From IMG/VR virus record IMGVR_UViG_3300009156_000074, positions 1-28,397 of that record: a DNA stretch of 28,397 nt; one strand, 5' to 3'. This document shows positions 22,429-28,355 of the stretch, piece after piece (position 1 is the first letter of the stretch; every line of letters begins with the position of its first letter). The DNA is from a virus. Position numbers and translations under genes: made by a program. Below the pieces are notes generated by a model that saw nothing but the letters and a program-made list of their open reading frames with translations, was not told where the DNA came from and ran no database searches.

Positions 22429-22810
22429 AGGTCAGGCGATAGTAGAGTTCGCTCTCAGTCTGCCTATCCTACTCTTTATGATGCTTGGGTTTGCGGAAGC
22501 AGCCTTCATGTTCGCGGAACGCGACTTGGTGCAGCGAAGTGCGAACGTCCTCGCCGATGTAGCCGCTAGTAAGATGGCTATCGAACCAGGCGAGAGTTGG
22601 CAGGCGGGTTGGAATTCTCTTGTAGCACAGGAGGCAGCTAACGCGGGTTGTGACTTGGTAGACTCGTTCGTAACCTTCCCGGACGAGACACACAACGAAG
22701 GTGATCGGGTGCGCGTCCAGATCCGCTGTCGTTACCATACACGCATTATGCACGACTTGTGGCCTGGCCTGATTCTCATGGGTGAAGGTACTTCGGTAGT
22801 GAGGTCGTGA
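22418..22810 (+). CDS. TadE-like pseudopilin
   Basis: This 130-residue protein starts at a GTG inside the 29-residue peptide gene. It opens with MASRGQAIVEFALSLPILLF. A short basic leader ending at Gly5 is followed by Q6, with Glu10 at +5 and Phe11 at +6, then a hydrophobic helix to about residue 32 and F-A-E-R-D-L-V-Q-R-S-A-N-V. This is the class III prepilin pattern and matches TadE-like pseudopilins (PF07811) throughout its first 50 residues. The C-terminal globular part (residues 55-130) contains C78 and C104, a possible disulphide, and ends in V-V-R-S. TadE proteins are minor components of Flp/Tad pilus assembly, cleaved by a dedicated peptidase. No other Tad assembly gene is in the window, so host machinery would be needed. 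Confidence 0.8.
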   Translation: MASRGQAIVEFALSLPILLFMMLGFAEAAFMFAERDLVQRSANVLADVAASKMAIEPGESWQAGWNSLVAQEAANAGCDLVDSFVTFPDETHNEGDRVRVQIRCRYHTRIMHDLWPGLILMGEGTSVVRS

Positions 22811-22817
22811 GGGCAAT

Positions 22818-23390
22818 GTGGCTTGGAGTGGAAAGGAGCGTCGAAAGCAGCCCCGCCCAACTGTTGGGACGCCTACCTACATCGTGGAGAAAGACGCACC
22901 AGCGTGGAAACACCCACAGTCGTACGATGGGAGATGGATACGGAAGGCGATTGATAAGGTCCGTGGTCCAATTCACGACGCCTATCCGGATCATGAAATT
23001 CCATTCGAGGATATGCAACGGCAACTGCCAATTGTGGCAGAACACCCGAGGCCAAGAGTTCGAGATGGTGATGCACACTTGATCGTCGTCGGAAAGCACG
23101 CCTCAAAGGTCGTACCGCTAGTAGGAGTAAGCCTAGCGAAAGTCGACTTCGGAAAGCGAATGGTCCAAGCGTGGATCCTCAACTCAATCAAGGAGGCAGT
23201 GGACGAAGTGCTAGCACTAGACGAAGAGCACGACAAGGGCCAAGGTCTCGCTGAGTACGCGCTGATTCTCGCACTGATCGCCATTGTTGCGATTATCGCG
23301 CTTACCATCCTCGGACAGCAGATTGCGCAGGTCTTCACCGACCTTACGAACAACCCAGGTCTTGGTGGTGGCGCGACTCCTGCCCCATGA
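22818..23390 (+). CDS. Flp pilin-like protein with long N-terminal extension
   Basis: This 190-residue protein begins at a GTG, eight bases after the TadE-like gene, with GAGGG upstream. Residues 140-178 are Flp-like: DKGQGLAEYALILALIAIV and onward, with Gly141 as cleavage residue, Q142 as +1, Glu146 at +5 and Tyr147 at +6. A ~20-residue hydrophobic helix and QQIAQVFTDLTN follow. The end is Gly/Pro-rich. Flp pilins are normally 50-75 residues with short leaders; here about 141 residues precede the cleavage site. An in-frame ATG at 23160 (residue 115) would give an ordinary 76-residue pilin, but the upstream 114 codons are open and protein-like (GDAHLIVVGKHASKVVPLVGVS). It overlaps the next gene by four bases. 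Confidence 0.75.
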   Translation: MAWSGKERRKQPRPTVGTPTYIVEKDAPAWKHPQSYDGRWIRKAIDKVRGPIHDAYPDHEIPFEDMQRQLPIVAEHPRPRVRDGDAHLIVVGKHASKVVPLVGVSLAKVDFGKRMVQAWILNSIKEAVDEVLALDEEHDKGQGLAEYALILALIAIVAIIALTILGQQIAQVFTDLTNNPGLGGGATPAP

Positions 23391-23794
23391 CAGATCCGAC
23401 GCGTCGTCCAGATCGTCGTGGTTCTGACACGCGCCTGTTCATTGTCGAACGCGACTTGGCTCGTCTGCTCGTAGAGCAGGAGCGCACAAACGTGAAACTT
23501 GACAAGGTAGTCGAAACGCTCTCGAACATTCAGGCCGAACCCGAACAGTTCCCGGCAGGTAGAGCATTACTACGACGCGCCGACTCGAATAGGAGCATGA
23601 TCAACAAGCACACCGAAGACATCGAAGCGTTAGAGAAGGCGATGCCTGACAACGCGGAGCTGCGGATCAAGACCCTCGAGGCGAAGGACAGCGAGCGCGA
23701 CGGTGCGTGGAAGTTCATGCTACGCATTCAGACCGTAATCGGGATCGGACTCGCCTTCCTTGCGTTATACGCCTTCACGCAAGGCAAACCGTAG
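23387..23794 (+). CDS. Coiled-coil protein with C-terminal membrane anchor (lysis-cassette candidate)
   Basis: This 135-residue protein starts at an ATG overlapping the pilin stop (ATGA). Residues 1-16 are basic; residues 16-105 form charged helices with coiled-coil character (RLFIVERDLARLLVEQERTNVKLDKVVETL, then INKHTEDIEALEKAM and RIKTLEAKDSERD). A single membrane helix lies at about 111-130 (MLRIQTVIGIGLAFLALYAF), with a short tail. This architecture is that of XhlA/hemolysin-like proteins that accompany endolysin and holin. The next genes are a peptidase and a holin candidate, so a lysis accessory role is likely. Service to the pilin-like genes upstream is an alternative. Confidence 0.55.
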   Translation: MTDPTRRPDRRGSDTRLFIVERDLARLLVEQERTNVKLDKVVETLSNIQAEPEQFPAGRALLRRADSNRSMINKHTEDIEALEKAMPDNAELRIKTLEAKDSERDGAWKFMLRIQTVIGIGLAFLALYAFTQGKP

Positions 23795-23833
23795 GGGCAC
23801 AACTGTGCAATCAAGCTGTCGCTAGGAGATACG

Positions 23834-24544
23834 ATGCCATACGATCCAAGTCCTCGAGACGCGAAGGTTCGTAGGTTCCTCGAGGCGAACCGCTACCAAC
23901 AGTTCGGGCAGGTAGGTGACTACAGCGCATTCGATGGTGCTACCGGCTGTACACATGTGTGCTGGCAGAAGATCGCGCAGTTGTGGACGGGCAAGAAGTA
24001 CACCATCGACCAGATCAGCAAGTTCGCGGGTTACTATCGGGAGCGCAACGAAGACGGCGTCATCCGAGGTATGAACGCCGGCGAGGCGCAACGACTAGTC
24101 AACACGCTGAACTTGCCATACGCGATCAAGTTCGATATGCCGTGGGAGGAGATCTGGGAACGGATCGACAAAGGCCCGGTGCTGTACGCAGTCCGGTACG
24201 GTTCAGAACCCGATTGGAGGGGTTACGTCTACAATGGTCATCGTGCTGACGGTTCGCCGAACGGCTTTGCACGACAGGCAGGACGCACACAGCTGACCGG
24301 GTTCGAGAACGGTGCACACGCGGTAGTTGGTGCTGCCAAGATCGCGATGCGAAGTTCGACCGGGAACCTGGTTCGGACAGACCTCTTCCGCGTTGACCCC
24401 AACCATGGCTCGGGTTCGCGACCGGAGAAGCCGCCGTACGACATCATCAGCTCGGCACAGGGCAAGAAGGAGTACAACGACTACCGGGATCGACTTGGTC
24501 GTAGGCTTATGGCTTGGGTGCCCACCAAGAGCTTGCCGGCCTGA
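23834..24544 (+). CDS. C39-like cysteine peptidase, probable endolysin
   Basis: This 236-residue protein has TAGGAG 7 nt upstream. Residues 36-45 (ATGCTHVCWQ) carry Cys39 and Cys43 in a helix-start context as in papain-like C39 peptidases. GPVLYAVRYGS (114-124) is the usual first strand. H162 in GAHAVVGA and D188/N190 in RVDPNHGS complete a possible Cys-His-Asp set. The helical part (DQISKFAGYY, GMNAGEAQRLVNTLNLPY) matches phage peptidases of this type. There is no separate wall-binding domain. It would cut peptide cross-links of peptidoglycan during lysis. The fold and catalytic residues are reasoned from pattern. Location just before a holin candidate fits an endolysin. Confidence 0.65.
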   Translation: MPYDPSPRDAKVRRFLEANRYQQFGQVGDYSAFDGATGCTHVCWQKIAQLWTGKKYTIDQISKFAGYYRERNEDGVIRGMNAGEAQRLVNTLNLPYAIKFDMPWEEIWERIDKGPVLYAVRYGSEPDWRGYVYNGHRADGSPNGFARQAGRTQLTGFENGAHAVVGAAKIAMRSSTGNLVRTDLFRVDPNHGSGSRPEKPPYDIISSAQGKKEYNDYRDRLGRRLMAWVPTKSLPA

Positions 24545-24556
24545 AAGGAGACTGTC

Positions 24557-24688
24557 GTGATTATGCAGATGACCGACAACGAGAAGAACGACCCAATCCC
24601 CGAGGACACTGAAACCGCCAACGAGGCTCCGCCGTCTGACGACAACTACGAAGAAGACGAAGCAGATGATCAGCCGGACGGAGATTGA
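24557..24688 (+). CDS. 43-residue acidic protein
   Basis: A GTG with a perfect AAAGGAG 6 nt upstream begins a 43-codon frame; ATG codons at 24563 and 24569 are alternatives. The peptide is MIMQMTDNEKNDPIPEDTE at its start and then an Asp/Glu/Pro-rich tail without hydrophobic core, so it is disordered and strongly acidic. It overlaps the next gene by 23 nt in another frame. The strong ribosome site supports translation. The function is unknown; it may mainly position ribosomes for the downstream gene. Confidence 0.55.
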   Translation: MIMQMTDNEKNDPIPEDTETANEAPPSDDNYEEDEADDQPDGD

Positions 24689-24959
24689 GGAAGCCAAGCT
24701 CGCGGAGCGGAACCAGACCTTCGCGGATACTCTCCCGAAGCACATCAGTCTGACCGCTCCCGAACTGCGAGAGTTGGAGCACATCCAACTCACCATTAGT
24801 CACTATGATGAGCTCCTTCAGGTGCTCCTCAGAGGTGCAGATCTTCGAGTAAAGGAGGCCCTACGGATTAGAGGGATCGAGTTGCCGCCGACACACGCCT
24901 ACCAGGTGAATGTCGCGGGAGGGACGTTGGATCTAATGCAGAAGGAGACACCAGGATGA
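24666..24959 (+). CDS. Small helical hypothetical protein
   Basis: This 97-residue protein starts at an ATG within the acidic gene, with no good ribosome site of its own, so coupling is likely. The N-terminal two thirds are helical and charged (RTEIEEAKLAERNQTFADTL, then LTAPELRELEHIQLTISHYDELLQVLLRGADLRVKEALRIRG). The end is a short beta segment. The pattern recalls small phage DNA-associated or chaperone-like proteins, but no family is recognised. It ends in an ATGA overlap with the holin candidate and is part of the lysis region. Confidence 0.55.
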   Translation: MISRTEIEEAKLAERNQTFADTLPKHISLTAPELRELEHIQLTISHYDELLQVLLRGADLRVKEALRIRGIELPPTHAYQVNVAGGTLDLMQKETPG

Positions 24960-25213
24960 CGGGCCCAGCCACGCAGACCGGTGCAGTAGGTGCACTAACC
25001 GACGGAACCGGCGTTTCGCCTATCACAGCCACAAAGTGGGTCAAGGACTTTGTGGCTGACGTGTTACTGTCGGGTGCAGCTGCCCTCGCAGCGGCTCAGA
25101 TCGTTGACGTTGGGTCCGCAGTAGATCAACCGCAGGTAGTGACGTTCGCGCTCGTCGGCGCACTTGTACGCTCCGCATACCGGATTGTGTTGCGCTGGGC
25201 CACGACTACCTGA
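24956..25213 (+). CDS. Holin candidate (r1t-like)
   Basis: This 85-residue protein starts at an ATGA overlap. After about 25 polar residues it has W28-V-K-D-F, then a first hydrophobic helix (residues about 32-50, VADVLLSGAAALAAAQIV), a short polar loop, and a second one (about 59-80, PQVVTFALVGALVRSAYRIVLRW). It has a charged end. The W-x-K-D-x start and two-helix plan match the r1t-type small holins that follow endolysin genes in actinobacterial phages. It would make the membrane lesion that releases or activates the peptidase. It is the last gene before the terminator. Confidence 0.62.
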   Translation: MTGPATQTGAVGALTDGTGVSPITATKWVKDFVADVLLSGAAALAAAQIVDVGSAVDQPQVVTFALVGALVRSAYRIVLRWATTT

Positions 25214-25221
25214 CAATTCTG

Positions 25222-25238
25222 TCCGTCGAGTAGACGGA
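25222..25238 (+). other. Short hairpin after the last late gene
   Basis: TCCGTC (25222-25227), loop GAGTA, GACGGA (25233-25238) form a perfect 6-bp stem starting eight bases after the stop. There is no T tract, so it is not an intrinsic terminator by itself. It may protect the mRNA 3' region or act as a processing site. Confidence 0.4.
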
Positions 25239-25320
25239 TTGTTGGAACTCGCAGTAAGGAGGCGGATAGGTAGTCTCACATAGCTGAACACCGGTTGTGC
25301 TTGGCAGAGCACTTGGGGTT

Positions 25321-25351
25321 AAAAGAGGCCATCGAAAGGTGGCCTCTTTTT
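25321..25351 (+). terminator. Rho-independent terminator of the late operon
   Basis: AAAAGAGGCCA (25321-25331) pairs perfectly with TGGCCTCTTTT (25340-25350) around the eight-base loop TCGAAAGG, with a T run through 25351. It lies about 107 nt after the holin candidate and ends the late transcript. Because the stem begins with A4 it could also act on the opposite strand. Confidence 0.92.
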
Positions 25352-25400
25352 CTGCCATCAGGTTCACAGCTGCGGGTGAAAAATTGACGCCATGGATCCC

Positions 25401-25429
25401 TTGATTTTTCCAATGGGGCCACGTATAAT
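25401..25429 (+). promoter_or_regulatory. Sigma70-type promoter of the second operon
   Basis: TTGATT at 25401-25406 and a perfect TATAAT at 25424-25429 are separated by 17 bp. The start of transcription would be near 25436, about 47 nt before the preferred GTG of the first gene. The local sequence is AT-rich compared with the rest of the window. It is the only clear consensus promoter seen and matches the host's housekeeping sigma factor, as expected for early genes. Confidence 0.82.
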
Positions 25430-25434
25430 TGATC

Positions 25435-25460
25435 TGACGGTCAAAAATCTGGCCGGTCAA
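25435..25460 (+). promoter_or_regulatory. Candidate operator at the promoter start site
   Basis: TGACGGTCA at 25435-25443 is a perfect 9-base palindrome centred near the predicted +1. CGGTCAA occurs at 25438-25444 and again at 25454-25460, 16 nt apart, close to one and a half helical turns. An inverted TTGACG lies at 25384-25389, upstream of the promoter. Repressor or activator binding is inferred. Confidence 0.45.
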
Positions 25461-25466
25461 TAGCGT

Positions 25467-25475
25467 GGAGGAAGG
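25467..25475 (+). promoter_or_regulatory. Ribosome binding site that favours the GTG at 25483
   Basis: GGAGGAAGG lies 7 to 11 nt before the GTG at 25483. The longer in-frame start (GTG at 25465) would put this site inside the gene and has no Shine-Dalgarno of its own, so 25483 is preferred. Confidence 0.7.
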
Positions 25476-25482
25476 CGATAGT

Positions 25483-26067
25483 GTGATTGCGGACCCGCCG
25501 AAACTTACCACATGTCCGGGATGTGGAAGTAGCCGGATGTACGGTCCCATACCAGACGAAGGGATCGTCAAGGGGTGTTTCCTGTGCAGTAACTGCTACG
25601 GTGTATGGAACCCCGATGGCAGCAAGAGGGTATCACCCCCAAGTGCCGAGCACATCCACGAGGTAAGCTCAGCAACCGGGTATTGCAGTTGTGGAGGGAA
25701 GATCGAGAAAGACAAGTTGGCACGTGCTGGCGTCGCAAGCAGTGTGGAGAAGATCAACTGCAAAGGCGTCAGGTCTGATGGACGAGATTGTACCGGTTGG
25801 GCAATGGCCAACGGGTATTGCACGTGGCATCAGGATCAGGCAGACCCAGACTACGTTCCCAAGGTGAAACCCGTTACAGCCGCTACGAACACGGGAGCGA
25901 AGGTAGAATGCAAGGGTACCCGGACGGACAAGAAACCATGTTCCGGATGGGCGCTTGCAAACGGGTACTGCTATTTCCATCAGGATCAGGTTCCGAAGGA
26001 GACCCCACCAAGTGACAGCGACAGCACCGGAGAACCCGAACACACGTCTGCCGATGCCCAAGCGTGA
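25483..26067 (+). CDS. Tandem zinc-finger protein, first gene of the second operon
   Basis: This 194-residue cytoplasmic protein is very rich in Cys. Residues 11-38 hold a zinc ribbon (C11, C14, C35, C38; C32 is extra). A C68/C70 pair with H57 and H59 follows. Residues 93-116 and 143-166 are two copies of a C-x9-C-x9-C-x2-H finger with shared core C-x-G-x-R-x-D-x-x-x-C-x-G-W-A-x-A-N-G-Y-C-x-x-H-Q-D-Q. The finger resembles small CxGTT/K-x-C...GYCxxH zinc-binding modules in phage and bacterial proteins. The end is acidic and disordered. As the first gene after the promoter it may be a regulator or nucleic-acid-binding factor; this is inferred. The preferred start is set by GGAGGAAGG. Confidence 0.72.
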   Translation: MIADPPKLTTCPGCGSSRMYGPIPDEGIVKGCFLCSNCYGVWNPDGSKRVSPPSAEHIHEVSSATGYCSCGGKIEKDKLARAGVASSVEKINCKGVRSDGRDCTGWAMANGYCTWHQDQADPDYVPKVKPVTAATNTGAKVECKGTRTDKKPCSGWALANGYCYFHQDQVPKETPPSDSDSTGEPEHTSADAQA

Positions 26068-26329
26068 CGATGCGCTTCTGGAGAAGACCATCGTCTTCAA
26101 GCTCTGGCAGGCGCTTTCCGCTGAGGGACCGATGGCTTCGATGGTTGGAAAGGACGCAATCGTCGCAGCCACCAACGCCAAGAAGGAACTCATGAACCGA
26201 GGGAGGAGCTCGGAAGAGGTCAACGCGCTTTGGACTAATTGGGTTTCCAGTAGTGGATTCGAAGTTTCGGAGTCGCATCCGGCGTTCAAGTTCTACGAGC
26301 CGTTCTTCGCCTTCACCAACGAAGTGTGA
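26012..26329 (+). CDS. Small hypothetical protein of the early operon
   Basis: The preferred start is a GTG at 26012 with AAGGAG (25996-26001) 10 nt upstream, giving 105 residues and a 56-nt overlap with the zinc-finger gene. An ATG at 26054 would give 91 residues but has no ribosome site. From residue 15 the protein is helical (MPKRDDALLEKTIVFKLWQALSAEG, VAATNAKKELMNRG, EEVNALWTNWVSS) and ends in an aromatic segment (HPAFKFYEPFFAF). No family is recognised. It overlaps the resolvase gene by four bases (GTGA), so it is coupled to DNA-processing genes. Confidence 0.6.
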   Translation: MTATAPENPNTRLPMPKRDDALLEKTIVFKLWQALSAEGPMASMVGKDAIVAATNAKKELMNRGRSSEEVNALWTNWVSSSGFEVSESHPAFKFYEPFFAFTNEV

Positions 26330-26730
26330 GTAACCTGCTCGCCATTGACCCAGGGGATACAACAGGCGTAGCTGTCATCGATCTGGAGACGGAACATGTC
26401 GTGGGTGGTTACATCCTCGACAGTGTAAAGGGACTTGTGGGGATCTTCAACGCATACACACCGAAAGTGGTTGTGTGCGAAGAGTTCAACCGAGTCCACG
26501 GATCGAGTGGTCCACACACCAGGACCATGAAGCTCATCGGTGCGATTGAGCTTCTGTGTGTTCAGAACGGTGCACAGCTCGTCATGCAGTCCAACACCAT
26601 GAAGGACAGCTATGCCAATGAGGCAGCTGCTGATGACATGGTACAAGCATTGCCAGGTACCTCACGACGACATGTACGTGATGCTTTGGCACATGGGAAG
26701 TTCTATCTCGCCAAGAGGAAGATGGCGTGA
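26326..26730 (+). CDS. RuvC-like Holliday junction resolvase (RNase H fold)
   Basis: This 134-residue protein starts with MSNLLAIDPGDTTGVAV, the first strand of RuvC-type nucleases with catalytic Asp8. E52 or E53 in VVVCEEF and D119 in RRHVRDALAHG give the remaining acidic metal ligands in the usual order; H116 and H123 flank the last. Length is on the short side for RuvC and fits phage-type resolvases. It would cut branched DNA (replication or recombination junctions, or branched concatemers before packaging). The GTG start overlaps the preceding stop and its own stop overlaps the helicase start, so it is translated with both neighbours. Confidence 0.8.
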   Translation: MSNLLAIDPGDTTGVAVIDLETEHVVGGYILDSVKGLVGIFNAYTPKVVVCEEFNRVHGSSGPHTRTMKLIGAIELLCVQNGAQLVMQSNTMKDSYANEAAADDMVQALPGTSRRHVRDALAHGKFYLAKRKMA

Positions 26731-28355
26731 TTCACGGGCTATTGGACGGAACGGCGTCGCATCCACAACTGCGCATTACGTTCGACCCCAATAGCCCCGA
26801 ACGTGTCGTCATGCAAGTTCCGGGGAGGGTGAAATCTGGTCCTAACTGGATCACCTTCCCACGGGACTTCACCATCGTACGTATGTTGGACTATGCCGCC
26901 AAGGCAGTGAACCTCGAAGTGAGTTGGAACTACGGGGTCCTGCCATGGCTCGCGGAGGAGTCCGTCCGCTACCGAGAGACGGTTGAGGTCACGAAGAAGA
27001 CAGACACGATCGGGGATCCACGACTACATCCATACCAACGAGTGGGTGTAGAGTTCCTTCGTGTGGGTGAACGAGTCCTCCTAGCGGATGCACCCGGACT
27101 TGGGAAGACAGTACAGGCATTGATGGCTCTCGCATACGAGAAGCCAAAGCGTACACTGATCATCAGTACCGGTGCCAAGTGGAACTGGCGGCGTGAAGCT
27201 GCTAAGTGGGACTTCGAACCAATCGAAGTCGCAGATGGCGAACGGCATATGCGGTACAAGCTGCTTCGCAGTCACCCACCGCGCGTAGCCATCAACTACC
27301 ACATGCTGCTCACGTACCCAGAGATCCTTCAGACCAAGTGGGACATCATCATTGCGGATGAGGTCCACCACCTGAAGAACCACCAAACGAACTGGACCAA
27401 GAAGTCGTACACGCTGAAGAGCGAGCAGTTCTGGGGACTGACCGGTACGCCACTCATGAACAATGTGGACGAGATCTGGTCGCCACTTCACCTTCTGGAT
27501 CCGCACCGGTTTACCAGCTACTGGAGGTTCTTGGACCAGTACGCCATCCTAGAAGAGAACTACGCGTACGGTGGGAAGGAAGTCAAGGGGCCCAAGAACG
27601 TCTACTGGCTGAACCAGCTACTCGCACAGTACATGCTCCGACGTACCAAGTCGGAAGTGCTGGAACAGCTGCCACCGATGATCCCAAAGACCATCGACGT
27701 GGAACTGAGTGACGAACACCTAGCACTCTACCGGAAGGTGAAGAAGAACCTACTGGCAGAGATCAAGGAGTTCGGACTACTCCCATCTGATAACGCAGCA
27801 ACACTAGCAATTCGCCTTCGACAAGCTGTTAGTTGTCCACAGGTCCTTGGGTTACCCATCAAGAGTGCTAAGACCAAGGTCGCTGTCGACCTACTTGAGG
27901 AACTGATTGCGAATGGACAGAAGACCATTGTCTTCGGGTACTTCCGAGCCACATGTGAAGACCTTCGCGATCTCGCTACCGCTAAGAACTGGCCCGTTTA
28001 CTTCACAACTGGCGAAGTTGAACGCCGCCATCGTGACCCTACAATTGAAGCATTCAAAGCACATGAAGGCCCAGCGGTACTGGTGGGCACAATCGGCGCG
28101 TTGGGAGAGGCTTGGGACATCCCACAAGCCAACAACGTCATCTTCATGGAGAAGTCCTGGGTACCGTCGGATAATGAGCAAGCGTGGCAACGTGCGCACA
28201 GGGCGTCGACGGAGCACCAGATCATGGTCTACTCTCTCGTAGCGCGGAAGACCACAGACGTGCACCAAGAGAACGTCCTTGCACAGAAGGAAGGCAACAT
28301 TACGGAGGTGCTATTCTGGCACGAGATGATGCGCAGCCTCTTGGAGGAGGGATGA
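26727..28355 (+). CDS. SNF2-type superfamily 2 helicase/translocase
   Basis: This 542-residue protein starts at a GTG overlapping the resolvase stop. Residues 100-111 (LHPYQRVGVEFL) are the Q-motif region; 119-128 (LADAPGLGKT) is Walker A, with D-A-P in place of the usual D-E-M. D211-E-V-H (IIADEVHHLKN) is Walker B, and LTGTPLMNN (238-246) is motif III. YMLRRTKSEV, then TIVFGYF, VGTIGALGEAWDIPQANNVIFMEKSWVPSDNEQAWQRAHR supply motifs IV-VI, with arginines near 488-491. The first ~95 residues are a separate N-terminal domain. Phage SNF2 proteins use ATP to move along DNA or reshape DNA-protein complexes, often in replication or recombination. All core motifs are present, so it should be active. 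Confidence 0.92.
   Translation: MIHGLLDGTASHPQLRITFDPNSPERVVMQVPGRVKSGPNWITFPRDFTIVRMLDYAAKAVNLEVSWNYGVLPWLAEESVRYRETVEVTKKTDTIGDPRLHPYQRVGVEFLRVGERVLLADAPGLGKTVQALMALAYEKPKRTLIISTGAKWNWRREAAKWDFEPIEVADGERHMRYKLLRSHPPRVAINYHMLLTYPEILQTKWDIIIADEVHHLKNHQTNWTKKSYTLKSEQFWGLTGTPLMNNVDEIWSPLHLLDPHRFTSYWRFLDQYAILEENYAYGGKEVKGPKNVYWLNQLLAQYMLRRTKSEVLEQLPPMIPKTIDVELSDEHLALYRKVKKNLLAEIKEFGLLPSDNAATLAIRLRQAVSCPQVLGLPIKSAKTKVAVDLLEELIANGQKTIVFGYFRATCEDLRDLATAKNWPVYFTTGEVERRHRDPTIEAFKAHEGPAVLVGTIGALGEAWDIPQANNVIFMEKSWVPSDNEQAWQRAHRASTEHQIMVYSLVARKTTDVHQENVLAQKEGNITEVLFWHEMMRSLLEEG

Noticed and set aside
22807-23082. Alternative 91-codon frame overlapping the Flp-like gene
   Set aside because: It overlaps the TadE-like stop and the Flp-like frame, has Ser/Arg-rich shadow-type composition and no family resemblance. 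The other frame ends in an unmistakable pilin motif.
25297-25404. 35-codon frame from a GTG across the terminator
   Set aside because: It would be translated through the terminator stem and has no ribosome site at suitable distance. The AAGGAGG at about 25257-25263 is not followed by a usable start.
25214-25482. tRNA or small RNA in the non-coding gap
   Set aside because: No cloverleaf or T-arm consensus could be found. The gap contains a small hairpin, the terminator, a promoter and operator-like repeats, and nothing else that I can support.
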